A stretch of 64,000 bases of DNA from the NCBI RefSeq assembly GCF_000377985.1, contig NZ_KB899042.1:186001-250000 (forward strand), given 5' to 3'. Positions 1 through 11,780 of the stretch are shown here, piece after piece. The position numbers and the translations under genes were made by a program. Position 1 is the first letter of the stretch; each line of letters opens with the position of its first letter. Under the pieces are notes generated by a model. It was not told the origin of the DNA. It worked only from the letters and a program-made list of their open reading frames with translations, and ran no database searches. Origin of the DNA: Sporolactobacillus vineae DSM 21990 = SL153 (GTDB lineage: Bacteria; Bacillota; Bacilli; Bacillales; Sporolactobacillaceae).

Positions 1-572
1 GAGGTGGCACGTGCATAAGCTTCCTCAACGCTATTCTCACTGCGGACGATCCGCATACCGCGGCCGCCGCCGCCGAGAACGGCCTTGATAATGATCGGAT
101 AGCCATGATCGCGGCCGAAGGCTTTAACTTCTTCCACGGATGTCACCGGTCCGCCAGATCCCGGAATGACCGGTATTCCAGCTGCAACGGCTGCTTCCCG
201 AGCTGCTGATTTGTCTCCGAAAGTGACCAGATGTTCCGGTTTGGGACCGACAAAAATGATCCCCTCTTCCTGACATCGCCGTGCAAAATCAGCATTTTCG
301 GAGAGAAAGCCGTATCCGGGATGGATCGCGTCCACTTGATGCGCTTTGGCGATCTCAATGATCCCTTCGATATCCAGATAAGCCTCGATCGGTTTTTTAT
401 CTTCACCGACCAGATAAGACTCGTCTGCTTTATAGCGGTGATAAGAAGCAATATCTTCCTTAGAGTAAATGGCGACCGTCCGGATACCCAGTTCATTACA
501 GGCACGACAGACACGAATCGCAATTTCCCCGCGGTTCGCAACAAGCAGTTTCTTAATAGTACGCTTTAACAT
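1..572 (-). CDS. pycA: Pyruvate carboxylase, N-terminal part (runs off the window)
   Basis: Biotin-dependent cytosolic enzyme that carboxylates pyruvate to oxaloacetate to refill the TCA cycle. Only the first 190 codons are present; the frame stays open to the window edge. The translation starts MLKRTIKKLLVANRGEIA, the biotin carboxylase N-terminal fold, and goes on through HPGYGFLSEN, FVGPKPE and the ATP-grasp glycine loop GGGGRGMR near the edge. The ATG at 572-570 follows a GGGGAGAG ribosome site and lies inside the last codons of ftsW (20-base overlap), so the two are probably translationally coupled. Order ylaN-ftsW-pycA is the B. subtilis order. The N-terminus alone could also be acetyl-CoA carboxylase AccC, but the context favours PycA. 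Confidence 0.93.
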   Translation of the reverse strand, partial: MLKRTIKKLLVANRGEIAIRVCRACNELGIRTVAIYSKEDIASYHRYKADESYLVGEDKKPIEAYLDIEGIIEIAKAHQVDAIHPGYGFLSENADFARRCQEEGIIFVGPKPEHLVTFGDKSAAREAAVAAGIPVIPGSGGPVTSVEEVKAFGRDHGYPIIIKAVLGGGGRGMRIVRSENSVEEAYARAT

Positions 573-1716
573 TCTCTCTCTCCCCTTCCGCTTTGCCACT
601 CGATCTGCCCATGTTCACATAGGCAGAAATATTGATCAGGACACAAATTGAAAACACCATGACGACCAGAGAAGTCCCGCCATAGCTAATAAAGGGCAGT
701 GTTACTCCGGTTACCGGAAGCAGGCCGGTCGCTGCCCCGAGATTGACAAATGTCTGAATCGCCAGCATGCTTGAAATGCCAATAGCCAGAAGACTGCCAA
801 AGACGTCTTTACACCGGATGGCCGTGACAAACCCGCGAAACACAAGATAGGCAATACACAGAATGATAAACAAAATTCCAAGCAGACCGAGCTCTTCGCC
901 AACGATGGAGATGATAAAGTCGGTCTGCGGTTCGGGAAGAAAGCCTGTTTTTTCGATACTTCTTCCCAGGCCTTTTCCTATCAGGCCCCCGGACGCAATA
1001 GCGATATATGAATTGATCAGCTGCCGCCCCGTTGTGTTCGCTACAGAGAATGGATCATATGCAGCCGTAAACCTGCCCGTCTGGTAACCTTTGATCAGTT
1101 TTGGAATAAAAAGATAAAGAAGAACAGCACCCGAACTGAACAGTAATACCAGATGACGGAAACGGAGTCCGGAGCAAAGAAACATGACGACACTGATCGC
1201 AAAGATAATTGTCGCCGTTCCGAGATCGGGCTGACTGGCGATCATTCCGCAAAACACAAGCACCACGATCAGCGGCGGAACCACCGAAGTCATAAAATTG
1301 GAGATTGATTTTTGCTTATTTGATAATACATAGGCAAGGTAAAAAATCAGGGTAACTTTTGCGACTTCAGACGGCTGCAGGTTGACGGATCCTGCACGCA
1401 GCCATGACTGCGCATTATTCACCGTCATGCCGGCAAACTCAAGAAATACTAACAGTAAAAAGGACATAAGAAGTAAAAATTTAACAAATTTACGATATTT
1501 ATAATACGGAACAGTCAGTCCGATGATTCCCGCGATCATTGCAGGAACCAGCCAGATCGACTGTCGGACAAAGAAATAACTTGGTGATCCATTTTTTAAA
1601 ATAAGTGTCGCCCATACTGATCCTGCACTGTACACCATCAGCAATCCCAAAGCGATCAGCAGAAGCATGACGACCAGAATTGAATAATCATAATGACGAA
1701 AGAGCTTCTTTAACAT
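553..1716 (-). CDS. ftsW: FtsW, septal peptidoglycan glycosyltransferase (SEDS family)
   Basis: Polytopic membrane protein of about 387 residues that polymerises lipid II at the division septum together with a class B PBP. About ten hydrophobic segments are visible. SEDS landmarks include SQPDLGTA, the extracellular loop with GRQLINSYIAIASGG and PEPQTDFI, and the C-terminal GVTLPFISYGGTS. I start at the ATG at 1716-1714 (MLKKLFRHYDYS) because AGGTGA lies just upstream at good spacing; an in-frame start 27 bases earlier lacks one. RodA is the alternative family member, but the position next to pycA and ylaN matches ftsW. Confidence 0.93.
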   Translation of the reverse strand: MLKKLFRHYDYSILVVMLLLIALGLLMVYSAGSVWATLILKNGSPSYFFVRQSIWLVPAMIAGIIGLTVPYYKYRKFVKFLLLMSFLLLVFLEFAGMTVNNAQSWLRAGSVNLQPSEVAKVTLIFYLAYVLSNKQKSISNFMTSVVPPLIVVLVFCGMIASQPDLGTATIIFAISVVMFLCSGLRFRHLVLLFSSGAVLLYLFIPKLIKGYQTGRFTAAYDPFSVANTTGRQLINSYIAIASGGLIGKGLGRSIEKTGFLPEPQTDFIISIVGEELGLLGILFIILCIAYLVFRGFVTAIRCKDVFGSLLAIGISSMLAIQTFVNLGAATGLLPVTGVTLPFISYGGTSLVVMVFSICVLINISAYVNMGRSSGKAEGERENVKAYY

Positions 1717-1819
1717 GTGCTTCACCTGGCCCGGTACTTTCAAAAAATTAACGGGAACGGAGAAAGGAATGACGAGCCGCCCTTAAACAGGCAGTCTGAT
1801 TCTCCACCTCGCATGGTTC

Positions 1820-2101
1820 CTATTTGCGCATGGACGCCTCATGGAGTGCCGAAACCTGCCGTTCAAGTGAACTCAGCAGTTCCCGGCCATCATCGGCACG
1901 TACCAGCCCCATACGAACCGCGAAATCAATTTCCCGCGAAAGGCCGAACATTTGTGTATCAAGCACCTCTTCGTAAAGGGGACATTTGGGAATTGTCAAA
2001 TTTTCCATCTGTACCCCAATCAGTTTCAGGATTTTCCGGGCATCGGACTGAAGGAGCTCATAAGCTCTTTCGCGTTTGCCTATCGTCAGGTTCATGGACA
2101 A
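1820..2101 (-). CDS. ylaN: YlaN (UPF0358/DUF1507), iron-homeostasis small protein
   Basis: Small soluble helical protein of 93 residues. The central stretch [20 protein letters not shown] is the strongly conserved core of the YlaN family. In B. subtilis YlaN has been reported to interact with the iron regulator Fur; that role is carried over from the family. The best start is TTG at 2101-2099, which has GGGGAGG seven bases upstream; the ATG two codons later would put that site 13 bases away. It lies directly upstream of ftsW on the same strand and diverges from ylaI. Confidence 0.88.
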   Translation of the reverse strand: MSMNLTIGKRERAYELLQSDARKILKLIGVQMENLTIPKCPLYEEVLDTQMFGLSREIDFAVRMGLVRADDGRELLSSLERQVSALHEASMRK

Positions 2102-2252
2102 TTTGGTTCCTCCCCTGTTTCCAGTTTCTTAATTTTAATCTTACAATCTGCACACTTAAAAAGCAAGATTCAGCAACGGTTTCACCGTCCGATCCGCTCA
2201 TCCTCAGAGAGACAGACAACTTCCTTAACAATTATGCCGCTTTCCATCAAAT

Positions 2253-2281
2253 TAGTCTGTTTCCCGTAAAACTGGTATACT
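2253..2281 (+). promoter_or_regulatory. Putative extended -10 promoter for ylaI
   Basis: TATACT at 2276-2281 is preceded by TG at 2273-2274, forming an extended -10 element; the -35 region is poor. Transcription would begin about 15 bases before the ylaI ribosome site. Confidence 0.45.
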
Positions 2282-2304
2282 GGAATCCAGTTGGGGGGAT
2301 GATG

Positions 2305-2511
2305 ATGAAAGTTAAATGCGTCATCTGTGATAAAATCTGTGAACTGGACGACCAGTCTTTGCTGGCCAAACGGCTGCGAAACCGCCCGATCCATACGTTT
2401 ATGTGTCATGAATGTCATGAGCGCATCAGCAAACGTACAAGAGACAGATGGGCAAGCGGTAAATTCGTCCTTCACCTGCCCGCCGAAGGCAGAAAAGGAT
2501 TAAGAAGTTAA
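2305..2511 (+). CDS. ylaI: YlaI family small zinc-ribbon protein (DUF2197)
   Basis: Protein of 68 residues starting MKVKCVICDKICEL. Two cysteine knuckles, CVIC near the N-terminus and CHEC around residues 35-38, would form one zinc ribbon, typical of the uncharacterised YlaI family. Three ATG codons occur in tandem (2299, 2302, 2305); I choose 2305 because the G-run at 2293-2298 is then six bases away. It is divergent from ylaN and convergent with typA. Function unknown; RNA or ribosome binding would be a guess. Confidence 0.82.
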   Translation: MKVKCVICDKICELDDQSLLAKRLRNRPIHTFMCHECHERISKRTRDRWASGKFVLHLPAEGRKGLRS

Positions 2512-2644
2512 TTGTGTTTTTTCGTGTTCACGATCACCCGCTTTCCGGGGATGATCCGCGAGTCTCCTCGCATGAATCTTGCACCTTCCGCCCAGATGAC
2601 AGAGATCGGGGTCAAAACAACACTATTTTTTTAACACAATCATT

Positions 2645-2678
2645 AAAAAAGGGCGTCCGTTTCCGGGCGTCCTTTTTG
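2645..2678. terminator. Bidirectional terminator between ylaI and typA
   Basis: A stem flanked by A5 on the left and T5 on the right (AAAAAGGGCGTCCG paired with CGGGCGTCCTTTTT) around a four-base loop. It serves the convergent genes ylaI (+) and typA (-). Confidence 0.85.
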
Positions 2679-2700
2679 GTTATTCTGTTCATGCGGTTCG

Positions 2701-4554
2701 TCAGCCGTTGAATTTAGGAATTCTGCTGCCGCGCCGTTCGTAACGTTCACGTTCCCCTTTATTGAGGATCTTCTTGCGCATACGGACACTTTTCGGTGTA
2801 ATCTCGCAATATTCATCCTCATTCAAATATGAAAGGGAGTCTTCAAGAGACATCTTTCTCGGTTCTTTCAGCGTGACGGAAATGTCCTTCGTAGATGACC
2901 GGACGTTTGTCGCATGTTTTGCTTTGGTTACATTCACCGTCAGATCGTCTTCGCGGTTATGCTCGCCGACAATCATGCCTTCGTACACATCGACGCCTGC
3001 ACTAACGAACATCTCACCGCGGTCTTCAAGCGACGCCAGCGAATAAGCGGTCGTCTTCCCCTGATCCATTGAGATCATGACGCCGTTTCTGCGTCCGCCG
3101 ATCTCTTCCTTGATCAGCGGAGCAAAATGATCGAAAGTGTGATTCAGAATGCCGTACCCGCGCGTGTCGGCCATGAACTGACGGTTAAAGCCGATCAGGC
3201 CGCGCGATGGAATCATGAAATTCAGACGTGTCTGTCCCGGCTGCTCCTGTTTCATATCTTTCAGTTCGGCCTTGCGCTGCCCCATCGATTCAATAACGGC
3301 GCCGACATATTCTTCAGGAACGTCGATCTGAACCGCTTCATAAGGTTCGCACAGTTTGCCGTCGATTTCCTTGGTGATAACCTGAGGCTTGGAAACGGAA
3401 AGTTCAAAGCCTTCACGGCGCATCGTTTCGATCAGGATCGAGAGATGAAGTTCACCGCGTCCGGAAACGATCCATGAATCATGTTTTTCAGAAGCCGGCT
3501 CTACCTTCAGGCTGACGTCACGTTCCATTTCCTGCATCAGCCGGGTTTCAATTTTGCGACTCGTTACTTTGTCGCCTTCCTTGCCGGCAAACGGGCTGGT
3601 ATTCGGCAGAAAGGTCATCTTCAGCGTTGGTGCATCGATGCGCAGCGGTGCACACGGATCAATCTTATTGACGTCATTGATCGTGTCGCCGATATCGATA
3701 TCAGAAATACCGGTGATGGCGATAATATCCCCGGATGACGCTTCCTGAATCTCATAGCGTTTCAGTGCCCGATAACCGAACAGTTTGGTAATCCGGAAGT
3801 TTTGAACTTCTTTGCCGCCGTTCTTAACAAGCGCCGCTTCCTCACCGACTTTAATTTTTCCGCGATAGATGCGGCCGATGCCGATACGGCCGACATAATC
3901 GTTATAGTCAAGCATGGTGACCTGGAACTGCAGGCCTTCATCACTGTTGTCAACAGGTGCCGGAACATCCTTCAGAATCATGTCCAGAACGACGCTCATA
4001 TCCTGATCCACATGATCGGGATCGGTACCTGCCACGCCTTTGATAGCCGAAGTGTAGACGACAGGGAATTCGAGCTGATCTTCGTCGGCACCGAGGTCGA
4101 TGAACAGATCGATGACTTCGTCGACGACTTCCTTCGGCCTGGCCATCGGCTTATCAATCTTGTTCACGACGACAATCGGACGAAGATGCTGTTCCAGTGC
4201 TTTTTTCAAAACGAAACGTGTCTGCGGCATGCAGCCTTCATAGGCGTCAACCAGGAGCAGCACGCCGTCGACCATCTTCATAATCCGTTCCACTTCACCG
4301 CCGAAATCCGCATGTCCGGGGGTATCGACAATATTAATCGTATGGTCTTTATAAGTGATACTTGTATTCTTTGCTAATATCGTGATGCCGCGTTCCCGCT
4401 CGATCGCGTTGGAATCCATGGCCCGCGTCTGAATATGCTGATTCTTCCGGAATGTTCCCGATTGCATCAAAAGCTTGTCTACCAAGGTTGTCTTCCCATG
4501 GTCGACATGTGCGATAATCGCGATATTCCTTAATTCTTCCCTGCGTTTTGTCAT
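2701..4554 (-). CDS. typA: Translational GTPase TypA/BipA
   Basis: Ribosome-associated GTPase of 617 residues acting in stress and cold adaptation and ribosome assembly. The N-terminal EF-G-like G domain has HVDHGKTT (residues 16-23), [11 protein letters not shown] and NKID. An EF-Tu-like barrel, EF-G domain V and the TypA-specific C-terminal part follow, with [14 protein letters not shown] typical of the family. Length is normal. AGGAG lies upstream of the ATG at 4554. B. subtilis has the same neighbours (YlaF, YlaI, YlaN, FtsW). Confidence 0.97.
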   Translation of the reverse strand: MTKRREELRNIAIIAHVDHGKTTLVDKLLMQSGTFRKNQHIQTRAMDSNAIERERGITILAKNTSITYKDHTINIVDTPGHADFGGEVERIMKMVDGVLLLVDAYEGCMPQTRFVLKKALEQHLRPIVVVNKIDKPMARPKEVVDEVIDLFIDLGADEDQLEFPVVYTSAIKGVAGTDPDHVDQDMSVVLDMILKDVPAPVDNSDEGLQFQVTMLDYNDYVGRIGIGRIYRGKIKVGEEAALVKNGGKEVQNFRITKLFGYRALKRYEIQEASSGDIIAITGISDIDIGDTINDVNKIDPCAPLRIDAPTLKMTFLPNTSPFAGKEGDKVTSRKIETRLMQEMERDVSLKVEPASEKHDSWIVSGRGELHLSILIETMRREGFELSVSKPQVITKEIDGKLCEPYEAVQIDVPEEYVGAVIESMGQRKAELKDMKQEQPGQTRLNFMIPSRGLIGFNRQFMADTRGYGILNHTFDHFAPLIKEEIGGRRNGVMISMDQGKTTAYSLASLEDRGEMFVSAGVDVYEGMIVGEHNREDDLTVNVTKAKHATNVRSSTKDISVTLKEPRKMSLEDSLSYLNEDEYCEITPKSVRMRKKILNKGERERYERRGSRIPKFNG

Positions 4555-4744
4555 TTCTGCTTAATCTCCTCATTTACATAAACTTTCCAAATCCGGTCTT
4601 ATACACATGCAAATCATTTTCTCACAAGGAAAGCCGGTTTGTCAATCCAGCCGACTTAAAGGAAATAATTTTCATTTAAACTTTGAAATACAATTCGTTG
4701 TAACTTCTTCATCTTCAATTTATCATGGAATAGGAAGGGTGGTG

Positions 4745-4930
4745 ATGATCATGCGTTTTCTGTTCCTGCTGCTGGCATTCCTCGTCATTGTCGCATTAAT
4801 CGGAGTTGGCGGAGGCATCGCTTACGGCCGGCCGTTGATCACGCTGATCAGCGTATTTGCCGTCATACTTTTCATGTGGCTCGGCTTTTATATCAAAAGC
4901 CGGCAGCAGAAAGCCCGTGATGAAGGCTGA
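4745..4930 (+). CDS. ylaF: YlaF-like small membrane protein (DUF5325)
   Basis: About 61 residues with two hydrophobic segments (FLFLLLAFLVIVALIGVGG and LITLISVFAVILFMWLGF) and a basic tail, like YlaF beside typA in B. subtilis. The ATG at 4745 has AGGAAGG about six bases upstream; an ATG two codons later is possible. It converges on suhB with only 19 bases between stop codons. No function is known. Confidence 0.7.
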   Translation: MIMRFLFLLLAFLVIVALIGVGGGIAYGRPLITLISVFAVILFMWLGFYIKSRQQKARDEG

Positions 4931-4949
4931 TCCATTTGTTTTTTGGGAG

Positions 4950-5795
4950 TTATCTGGAGAGCTGAGGGGGTTCCTTAACATATTTCCCAGAATCGATTTG
5001 CTGCTGGATATGCTTCGCAATAGAATCATGAAGTGCCGGACCCGCTGCCAGAACGGAGGTCCGGCTTTTCAGATCTACAGGAGCACCGTCCACCCTGCTT
5101 ACTTTTCCGCCGACTTCTTTGATGAGCATCAGCCCGGCGGCATAATCCCACGGAGACAGACGCATTGTAAAGTAGGCGTCGATCAGGCCGGCCGCAACGT
5201 AAGCCAGTTCAATCGATGCTGCCCCGTAAGCTCTGGTTCCGCTGCATGTGCGGACGATATCGGTCAGGACATTCTCATCGATCAGACGGTTCGGCTTAAT
5301 CCAGGTCATGCTCAGATCGATCAGTGCATCCTTTACAGCAACATTTTGCAGTTCCGGCAGCCGCCGGTTATTCTGGTAAACGCCTGAACCGTGAATACAG
5401 TGGAACAGCTCGTCCGCCATCACATCGTAAACGAACGCGGCTCTCCCCTTGCCGTCTTCATACACAGCCACAGAGATGGCAAAAAAGCGCTTCTGCATGA
5501 CGTAGTTTAACGTGCCGTCGATCGGATCGACAAACCAGACGACACCTCTTAAGTCTGCCGGGGAATCGCCATATCCTTCTTCGGAGATAATTTTCTGCCC
5601 CGGATAATTGGCTCTGATTTTCCCCGTCAGAAATTTTTCCGTTTCTTTATCTCTGTTCGTAACCAGATCATTATGTGCCGTTTTCGTTCGAATGTCCACC
5701 GGATCGGAAAGTGTGTCCCTGAGTCTCGCACCCGCCTGTCTGATCCAGCTGGTCACACGACCCTCAAGCTCCTGCCAATATTGAGTGTTTATCAT
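4950..5795 (-). CDS. suhB: Inositol monophosphatase family protein (SuhB/YktC)
   Basis: Mg-dependent Li-sensitive phosphatase of 281 residues. Metal-site motifs are clear: ISEEGYGD, WFVDPIDGTLNYV (the DPIDGT signature) and the C-terminal WDYAAGLMLIKEVGG. The likely reaction is hydrolysis of inositol-1-phosphate or a related sugar phosphate; the physiological substrate cannot be read from sequence. AGGAG lies about ten bases before the ATG. In B. subtilis the equivalent yktC also sits between typA and pdhD. Confidence 0.92.
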   Translation of the reverse strand: MINTQYWQELEGRVTSWIRQAGARLRDTLSDPVDIRTKTAHNDLVTNRDKETEKFLTGKIRANYPGQKIISEEGYGDSPADLRGVVWFVDPIDGTLNYVMQKRFFAISVAVYEDGKGRAAFVYDVMADELFHCIHGSGVYQNNRRLPELQNVAVKDALIDLSMTWIKPNRLIDENVLTDIVRTCSGTRAYGAASIELAYVAAGLIDAYFTMRLSPWDYAAGLMLIKEVGGKVSRVDGAPVDLKSRTSVLAAGPALHDSIAKHIQQQIDSGKYVKEPPQLSR

Positions 5796-5909
5796 TCATC
5801 GTTCACTCCTGTTTCCTTGCTATGCCGTGATCACACATGGAGGATCAGCATCCTCTATGGCCAATCAACATCTTAAATAGTAGCGCATTTCATCTGATAA
5901 ATAAAATGT

Positions 5910-5943
5910 GGCTTTACCAAACCTCACCGGAAATGGTAAAACC
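5910..5943. terminator. Hairpin, possible bidirectional terminator
   Basis: GGCTTTACCA (5910-5919) pairs with TGGTAAAACC (5934-5943). A T8 run follows on the plus side and an AT-rich stretch on the minus side. It lies downstream of the small minus-strand gene at 6063-6260. Confidence 0.5.
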
Positions 5944-6062
5944 ATGTTTTTTTTCATTCTGTTTCCCTTGCCTCCCGATCAACTCCGGTACACTCTAAGG
6001 CGCTGCTGCAGCTCGTGTCCGCGGATCCTTCTTAAAGGGCGGCGACGGTACGTCCTGCCTGC

Positions 6063-6260
6063 TCAGATTTCCAAAAGCAGCATCTCACGCCTCAGCTTTT
6101 CAAGCTTTGCTTTGCAGTTTGTGACCGTGTCCATATCTTTACTGATCAGTGCGTGATGCAACAGTCCCAGCTGAGTATCGATTTCCATTTTTAGTATCGG
6201 GATTCTCTTCTCCGCATCTTTTCTGTTCAGTGTCTGATTAATTGAATTCAATTTCCGCAC
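6063..6260 (-). CDS. Small hypothetical protein, probable short coiled coil
   Basis: A 65-codon frame rich in Leu, Lys and Glu (EIDTQLGLLHHALISKD, then CKAKLEKLRREMLLLEI), which looks like a two-helix protein. The start is uncertain: GTG at 6260 lies very close to AAGGGA, and TTG at 6251 has better spacing. B. subtilis carries several small genes between pdhD and the suhB homologue, so a short gene here is expected, but I cannot identify which one. A hairpin at 5910-5943 could end its transcript. Confidence 0.5.
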   Translation of the reverse strand: MRKLNSINQTLNRKDAEKRIPILKMEIDTQLGLLHHALISKDMDTVTNCKAKLEKLRREMLLLEI

Positions 6261-6488
6261 ATCCCTTCTGCATTTTGTTCCAAAGGGCTACTGAAAGATT
6301 GACCTGCAGCGAACACTGCACCAGCCGACTGCTTTTTCTTCATACTATGCGGCAGAATAAACCGTCTTGCTATAAAATTTAGATTTCTCCGATTTCAAAA
6401 CGCCTATTTTCCCGGACCCCTGTCCATCCATCCAATGCGAAACAAACGATTTACAGTGAGAACGTATCAGGTAACAGTGAAAAAGCCG

Positions 6489-6517
6489 AAAAAAATCAGG
6501 CAGTTTCCCGCCTGATT
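6489..6517 (-). terminator. Terminator of the pdh operon
   Basis: On the minus strand ATCAGGC and GCCTGAT form a seven-pair stem followed by a T7 run, 36 bases after the pdhD stop codon. Confidence 0.9.
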
Positions 6518-6552
6518 AAAAGTAAAAAGTTCACCTGTTTAGCGAATGATGA

Positions 6553-7962
6553 TCATTTAGCGACATGGATGGGCTTGCCAAGAACGACATCCGCTACTTC
6601 CATCGCCATTTCTCCCAGCGTCGGATGAGCATGAACCGTCAGCGAAATATCTTCAGCCGTCATCCCTGCTTCGATAGCCAGGCCAAATTCGGCAATCATA
6701 TCGCTGGCGTTCGTGCCGACGATCTGGGCACCCAGCACAAGCCCGTCGGATTCACGGATAACCAGTTTAATAAAGCCGTCGGTCGCGCCGAGCGACAGCG
6801 CACGTCCATTGGCAGCGAACGGGAACTGCCCGGTTTTTACCTCATAACCCTGCTTCTTCGCCTCGTCTTCGGACAAACCGACGCTGGCAATCTCCGGATC
6901 AGAGAACACAACCGCCGGCATTGCCCGGTAATCGACTTCAGCAGGTTCGCCGCTGATCGCTTCGGCAGCTACCTTGCCTTCGTAGGATGCCTTATGAGCC
7001 AGTGCCAGGCCGGGAACAATATCGCCGATCGCATAAATTTTATCATTGCTGGTCTTGCCTTGTTTATCCACTTTAATGAGTCCGCGGTCCGTCGTGTCCA
7101 CTCCGGCAAGGTCGAGTCCGATCTCTTTGGTATTCGGACGGCGGCCGACAGTCACCATTACATAATCTGCCTGGAAGGTCTCCGGTTTCCCCTTTATTTC
7201 TGCGGTTACCGTCACCCCGGATGCCGTCTCTTCGACGCCTTTTGCCATGGCTTCCGTGTAAACCGTTACGCCTTTGGCTTTAAGTCTTTTCTTGACCGGC
7301 GCAATCAGCCGCTTCTCAAAAGCCGGAAGAATCGATGGTGTGCCTTCAAGAATCACGACTTCCGTGCCGAAGCCTGCGAAAGCAGAGCTCAATTCGATGC
7401 CAATATAACCGCCGCCGATAACGACCAGTTTCTTCGGCAATTCCTTCAGAGCAAGTGCTCCGGTTGATGAAATAACCCGGTTGCTCCATTTGAAGCCCGG
7501 AATTTCAATCGGTGTCGAACCGGTTGCAAGGATGCAATGTTTGAATTTATAGCGTGATGATTCATAACCATGGTTGACACGAATGACATCAGGCTCAACA
7601 AAAAGTCCTTCGCCTTCAACCAGTTCAATGCCATGGGCCTTAAACAGACTCTTGACCCCGCCTGTCAGCCGGCCGACCACCTGACTTTTCCATTCCTGAA
7701 CTTTGAGAAAGTCCAGGGTGACATTTTCTGCTTTGATGCCGAATGACTCAGAATTTTTGGCTTGTTCGAAACGATGGCTGGCTGAAATTAATGCTTTCGA
7801 AGGGATACAGCCGACATTCAGGCAGACACCGCCGACGTACTCCCGTTCAATCACAACCACTTTCTGTCCGAGCTGCGCGGCACGAATCGCTGCGACATAT
7901 CCCCCGGGTCCTGCTCCGAGCACCACTGTGTCAACTTCTGTGGTAAATTCGCCAACAACCAT
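6553..7962 (-). CDS. pdhD: Dihydrolipoyl dehydrogenase (E3)
   Basis: Flavoprotein of 469 residues that reoxidises the lipoyl arm of the E2 core and reduces NAD. FAD-binding GAGPGG is at about residues 16-21, the redox disulfide is Cys47/Cys52 in [13 protein letters not shown], the NAD fold has [11 protein letters not shown], and the C-terminal dimer domain carries the catalytic HAHPTLGE. It is the last gene of pdhABCD, two bases after the pdhC stop, with GGAGGGG before the ATG. The strong terminator downstream shows the operon ends here. Confidence 0.97.
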   Translation of the reverse strand: MVVGEFTTEVDTVVLGAGPGGYVAAIRAAQLGQKVVVIEREYVGGVCLNVGCIPSKALISASHRFEQAKNSESFGIKAENVTLDFLKVQEWKSQVVGRLTGGVKSLFKAHGIELVEGEGLFVEPDVIRVNHGYESSRYKFKHCILATGSTPIEIPGFKWSNRVISSTGALALKELPKKLVVIGGGYIGIELSSAFAGFGTEVVILEGTPSILPAFEKRLIAPVKKRLKAKGVTVYTEAMAKGVEETASGVTVTAEIKGKPETFQADYVMVTVGRRPNTKEIGLDLAGVDTTDRGLIKVDKQGKTSNDKIYAIGDIVPGLALAHKASYEGKVAAEAISGEPAEVDYRAMPAVVFSDPEIASVGLSEDEAKKQGYEVKTGQFPFAANGRALSLGATDGFIKLVIRESDGLVLGAQIVGTNASDMIAEFGLAIEAGMTAEDISLTVHAHPTLGEMAMEVADVVLGKPIHVAK

Positions 7963-7964
7963 CT

Positions 7965-9236
7965 TTACCCCTCCAAAATTAGGCGTTGCGGATCATTTAA
8001 CAGCCTTTTTATTTTGTTCATTGCCCTCTGAGCCGTGGCTCCGTCGATCAGGCGGTGATCAAAGCTCATAGACAGAGCAAGCATAGGTGCAGCGACAACT
8101 TCGCCTTCGCGAATGATCGCTTTCTCAGCAATCCTGCCAATCCCCAGAATAGCAGATTCAGGCTGGTTGATGACAGGTGTAAACCATTGACCGCCTTCGG
8201 ATCCGATATTGGAAATCGTGCAGGTCCCGCCCTTCATTTCAGCGGAAGTCAGTTTCCCGGTTCGTGCCTTCTCCGCCAGGTCGCTGATTTGTGCCGCAAT
8301 TTCAAATAGGGACTTGGATTCGGCATGCTTGACCACAGGCACCACCAGCCCGGAATCCGTATCCGTGGCAATGCCGATGTTGTAATACTCCTTGTAGATA
8401 ATTTCCTGATGCTCCTCATCCAGTGATGCATTGATAATCGGGAAAGCTTTTAAAGCGGCAATCAAAGATTTTATGATATAAGGTAAATAGGTCAGCTTCA
8501 GGCCTGCCTCCGCCGCTTCCTGTTTAAATGCTTTCCGGTGGGCCACCAGTTTCGTTACGTCGACATCGTCCATCAGCGTCACATGCGGTGCTGTCTGAAC
8601 CGAGTGAACTGTGGCCCGGGCAATCGCCCGGCGTATCCCGATAAACTTTTCACGGTGCTCCGGAAAGGAGGATGTGCCGCCTGTAATCGGCCGTGTGTCC
8701 GTTGCAGTCTCGCTGCTGTTCGGCGCAGCCGCCGCTTCAGCCGGGGGAACCAGCGACGCGTCAACGTCTGACTTAAGTACCCGCCCGTTTCTCCCGGTAC
8801 CATGAATCGCATGGATATCGATTCCCTTATCCCGTGCATATTTGCGTACGGACGGCATCGCAATCACCTGATGTCCGGCTGCCTGATCCTCCCTTTGAGC
8901 GGAAGCAGTTGCCGCACCGGCAGGCTGAACCGGATCAGGCACTCCGGGTTGTATGGATTCAGCAACTGCCTCCGGCTCCACTGCCTGATCATTATCCTGA
9001 TCGGATTCCAGTGTGATGACGACGGTTCCCACCTCGACTGTCTGCCCTTCATCAGCATTCAGTTTCAATACTTTTCCATCAACCGGTGATGGAATTTCGA
9101 CAACCGCCTTATCGTTCTGGACCTCGGCAAGTGCCTCGTCTTCTTTAACAAAATCACCTGGTTTGACAAACCATTTCAGAATTTCGCCTTCGTGGATGCC
9201 TTCGCCGATATCCGGCAGTTTAAACAGATAGGCCAT
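7965..9236 (-). CDS. pdhC: Dihydrolipoamide acetyltransferase (E2)
   Basis: Core of the pyruvate dehydrogenase complex, 423 residues. There is one N-terminal lipoyl domain (lipoylated Lys43 in NDKAVVE), a Gln/Ala/Pro-rich linker, a peripheral-subunit-binding domain at about residues 126-160 ([26 protein letters not shown]), a second Ala-rich linker, and the catalytic domain ending with [10 protein letters not shown]. Pyruvate rather than 2-oxoglutarate or branched-chain specificity is inferred from the pdhA and pdhB neighbours. GGAGG precedes the ATG. Confidence 0.96.
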   Translation of the reverse strand: MAYLFKLPDIGEGIHEGEILKWFVKPGDFVKEDEALAEVQNDKAVVEIPSPVDGKVLKLNADEGQTVEVGTVVITLESDQDNDQAVEPEAVAESIQPGVPDPVQPAGAATASAQREDQAAGHQVIAMPSVRKYARDKGIDIHAIHGTGRNGRVLKSDVDASLVPPAEAAAAPNSSETATDTRPITGGTSSFPEHREKFIGIRRAIARATVHSVQTAPHVTLMDDVDVTKLVAHRKAFKQEAAEAGLKLTYLPYIIKSLIAALKAFPIINASLDEEHQEIIYKEYYNIGIATDTDSGLVVPVVKHAESKSLFEIAAQISDLAEKARTGKLTSAEMKGGTCTISNIGSEGGQWFTPVINQPESAILGIGRIAEKAIIREGEVVAAPMLALSMSFDHRLIDGATAQRAMNKIKRLLNDPQRLILEG

Positions 9237-9326
9237 TGGCGCTTACCTCCTTCAGTCCATTCATCAATCATTTCTGTCTCTTTTTATTGCTCGCTCTTTG
9301 ATCACTCATTTGATGGCTCTTCGGCA

Positions 9327-9348
9327 CTTGCCTGTCCTGTCAGGCAAG
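9327..9348 (-). promoter_or_regulatory. Intercistronic hairpin between pdhB and pdhC
   Basis: CTTGCCTG and CAGGCAAG form a perfect eight-pair stem with a six-base loop in the 144-base gap between pdhB and pdhC. No T-run follows, so it looks like an mRNA processing, stability or partial-attenuation element rather than a full terminator. Confidence 0.5.
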
Positions 9349-9380
9349 GATCCCCTGCCGTGAAAATCAGAGCTATATTT

Positions 9381-11485
<2,105 letters not shown>

Positions 11486-11645
11486 CTAAGTGATCTATAT
11501 CACAGAAGCGCTTCCAATTCCTGATATGAAACCCCTGCTTCTTCAGGCAGTTTCCCCTTGCCGGTCAGGATCCGGGACAATAAGTGTTTTTTTGTCTGGG
11601 TACTGTGACGTGCTCCTCTATTTCTTTATCCACGCCCAAATTCAG

Positions 11646-11673
11646 TGTATAATAACGCAATTCATGAAGTCAA
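11646..11673 (-). promoter_or_regulatory. Promoter of pdhABCD
   Basis: On the minus strand TTGACT (11668-11673) is followed after 16 bases by TATACA (11646-11651). Transcription would start near 11639, leaving a leader of about 190 bases before pdhA. The 334-base gap 11447-11780 contains this leader, the cre and the 3' flank of the phosphatase gene. Confidence 0.75.
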
Positions 11674-11689
11674 TCGGAAGGGTCTGATA

Positions 11690-11705
11690 ATGTTAACGCT
11701 TTCAT
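11690..11705 (-). promoter_or_regulatory. CcpA cre box upstream of the pdh promoter
   Basis: Minus-strand ATGAAAGCGTTAACAT fits the cre consensus WTGNAARCGNWWWCAW at every position. Its centre is about 58 bases upstream of the predicted start, outside the core promoter. That is the position of cre sites that activate, such as ackA, rather than repress. Confidence 0.75.
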
Positions 11706-11780
11706 TTATTTTTAAGAAAGCGGCCTGATACATACACCAGAACCGCTGCAACATTGTCAATTCGCCCGGCCGAGATCAGG

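Noticed and set aside
1717-2304. Long 5' extension of the ylaI frame
   Set aside because: It lies antisense to ylaN and does not resemble any family; only the last 68 codons match YlaI and have a ribosome site.
11500-11520. Second cre in the pdhA leader (around AGAAGCGCTTCC)
   Set aside because: At least three mismatches at conserved positions; left as a chance palindrome.
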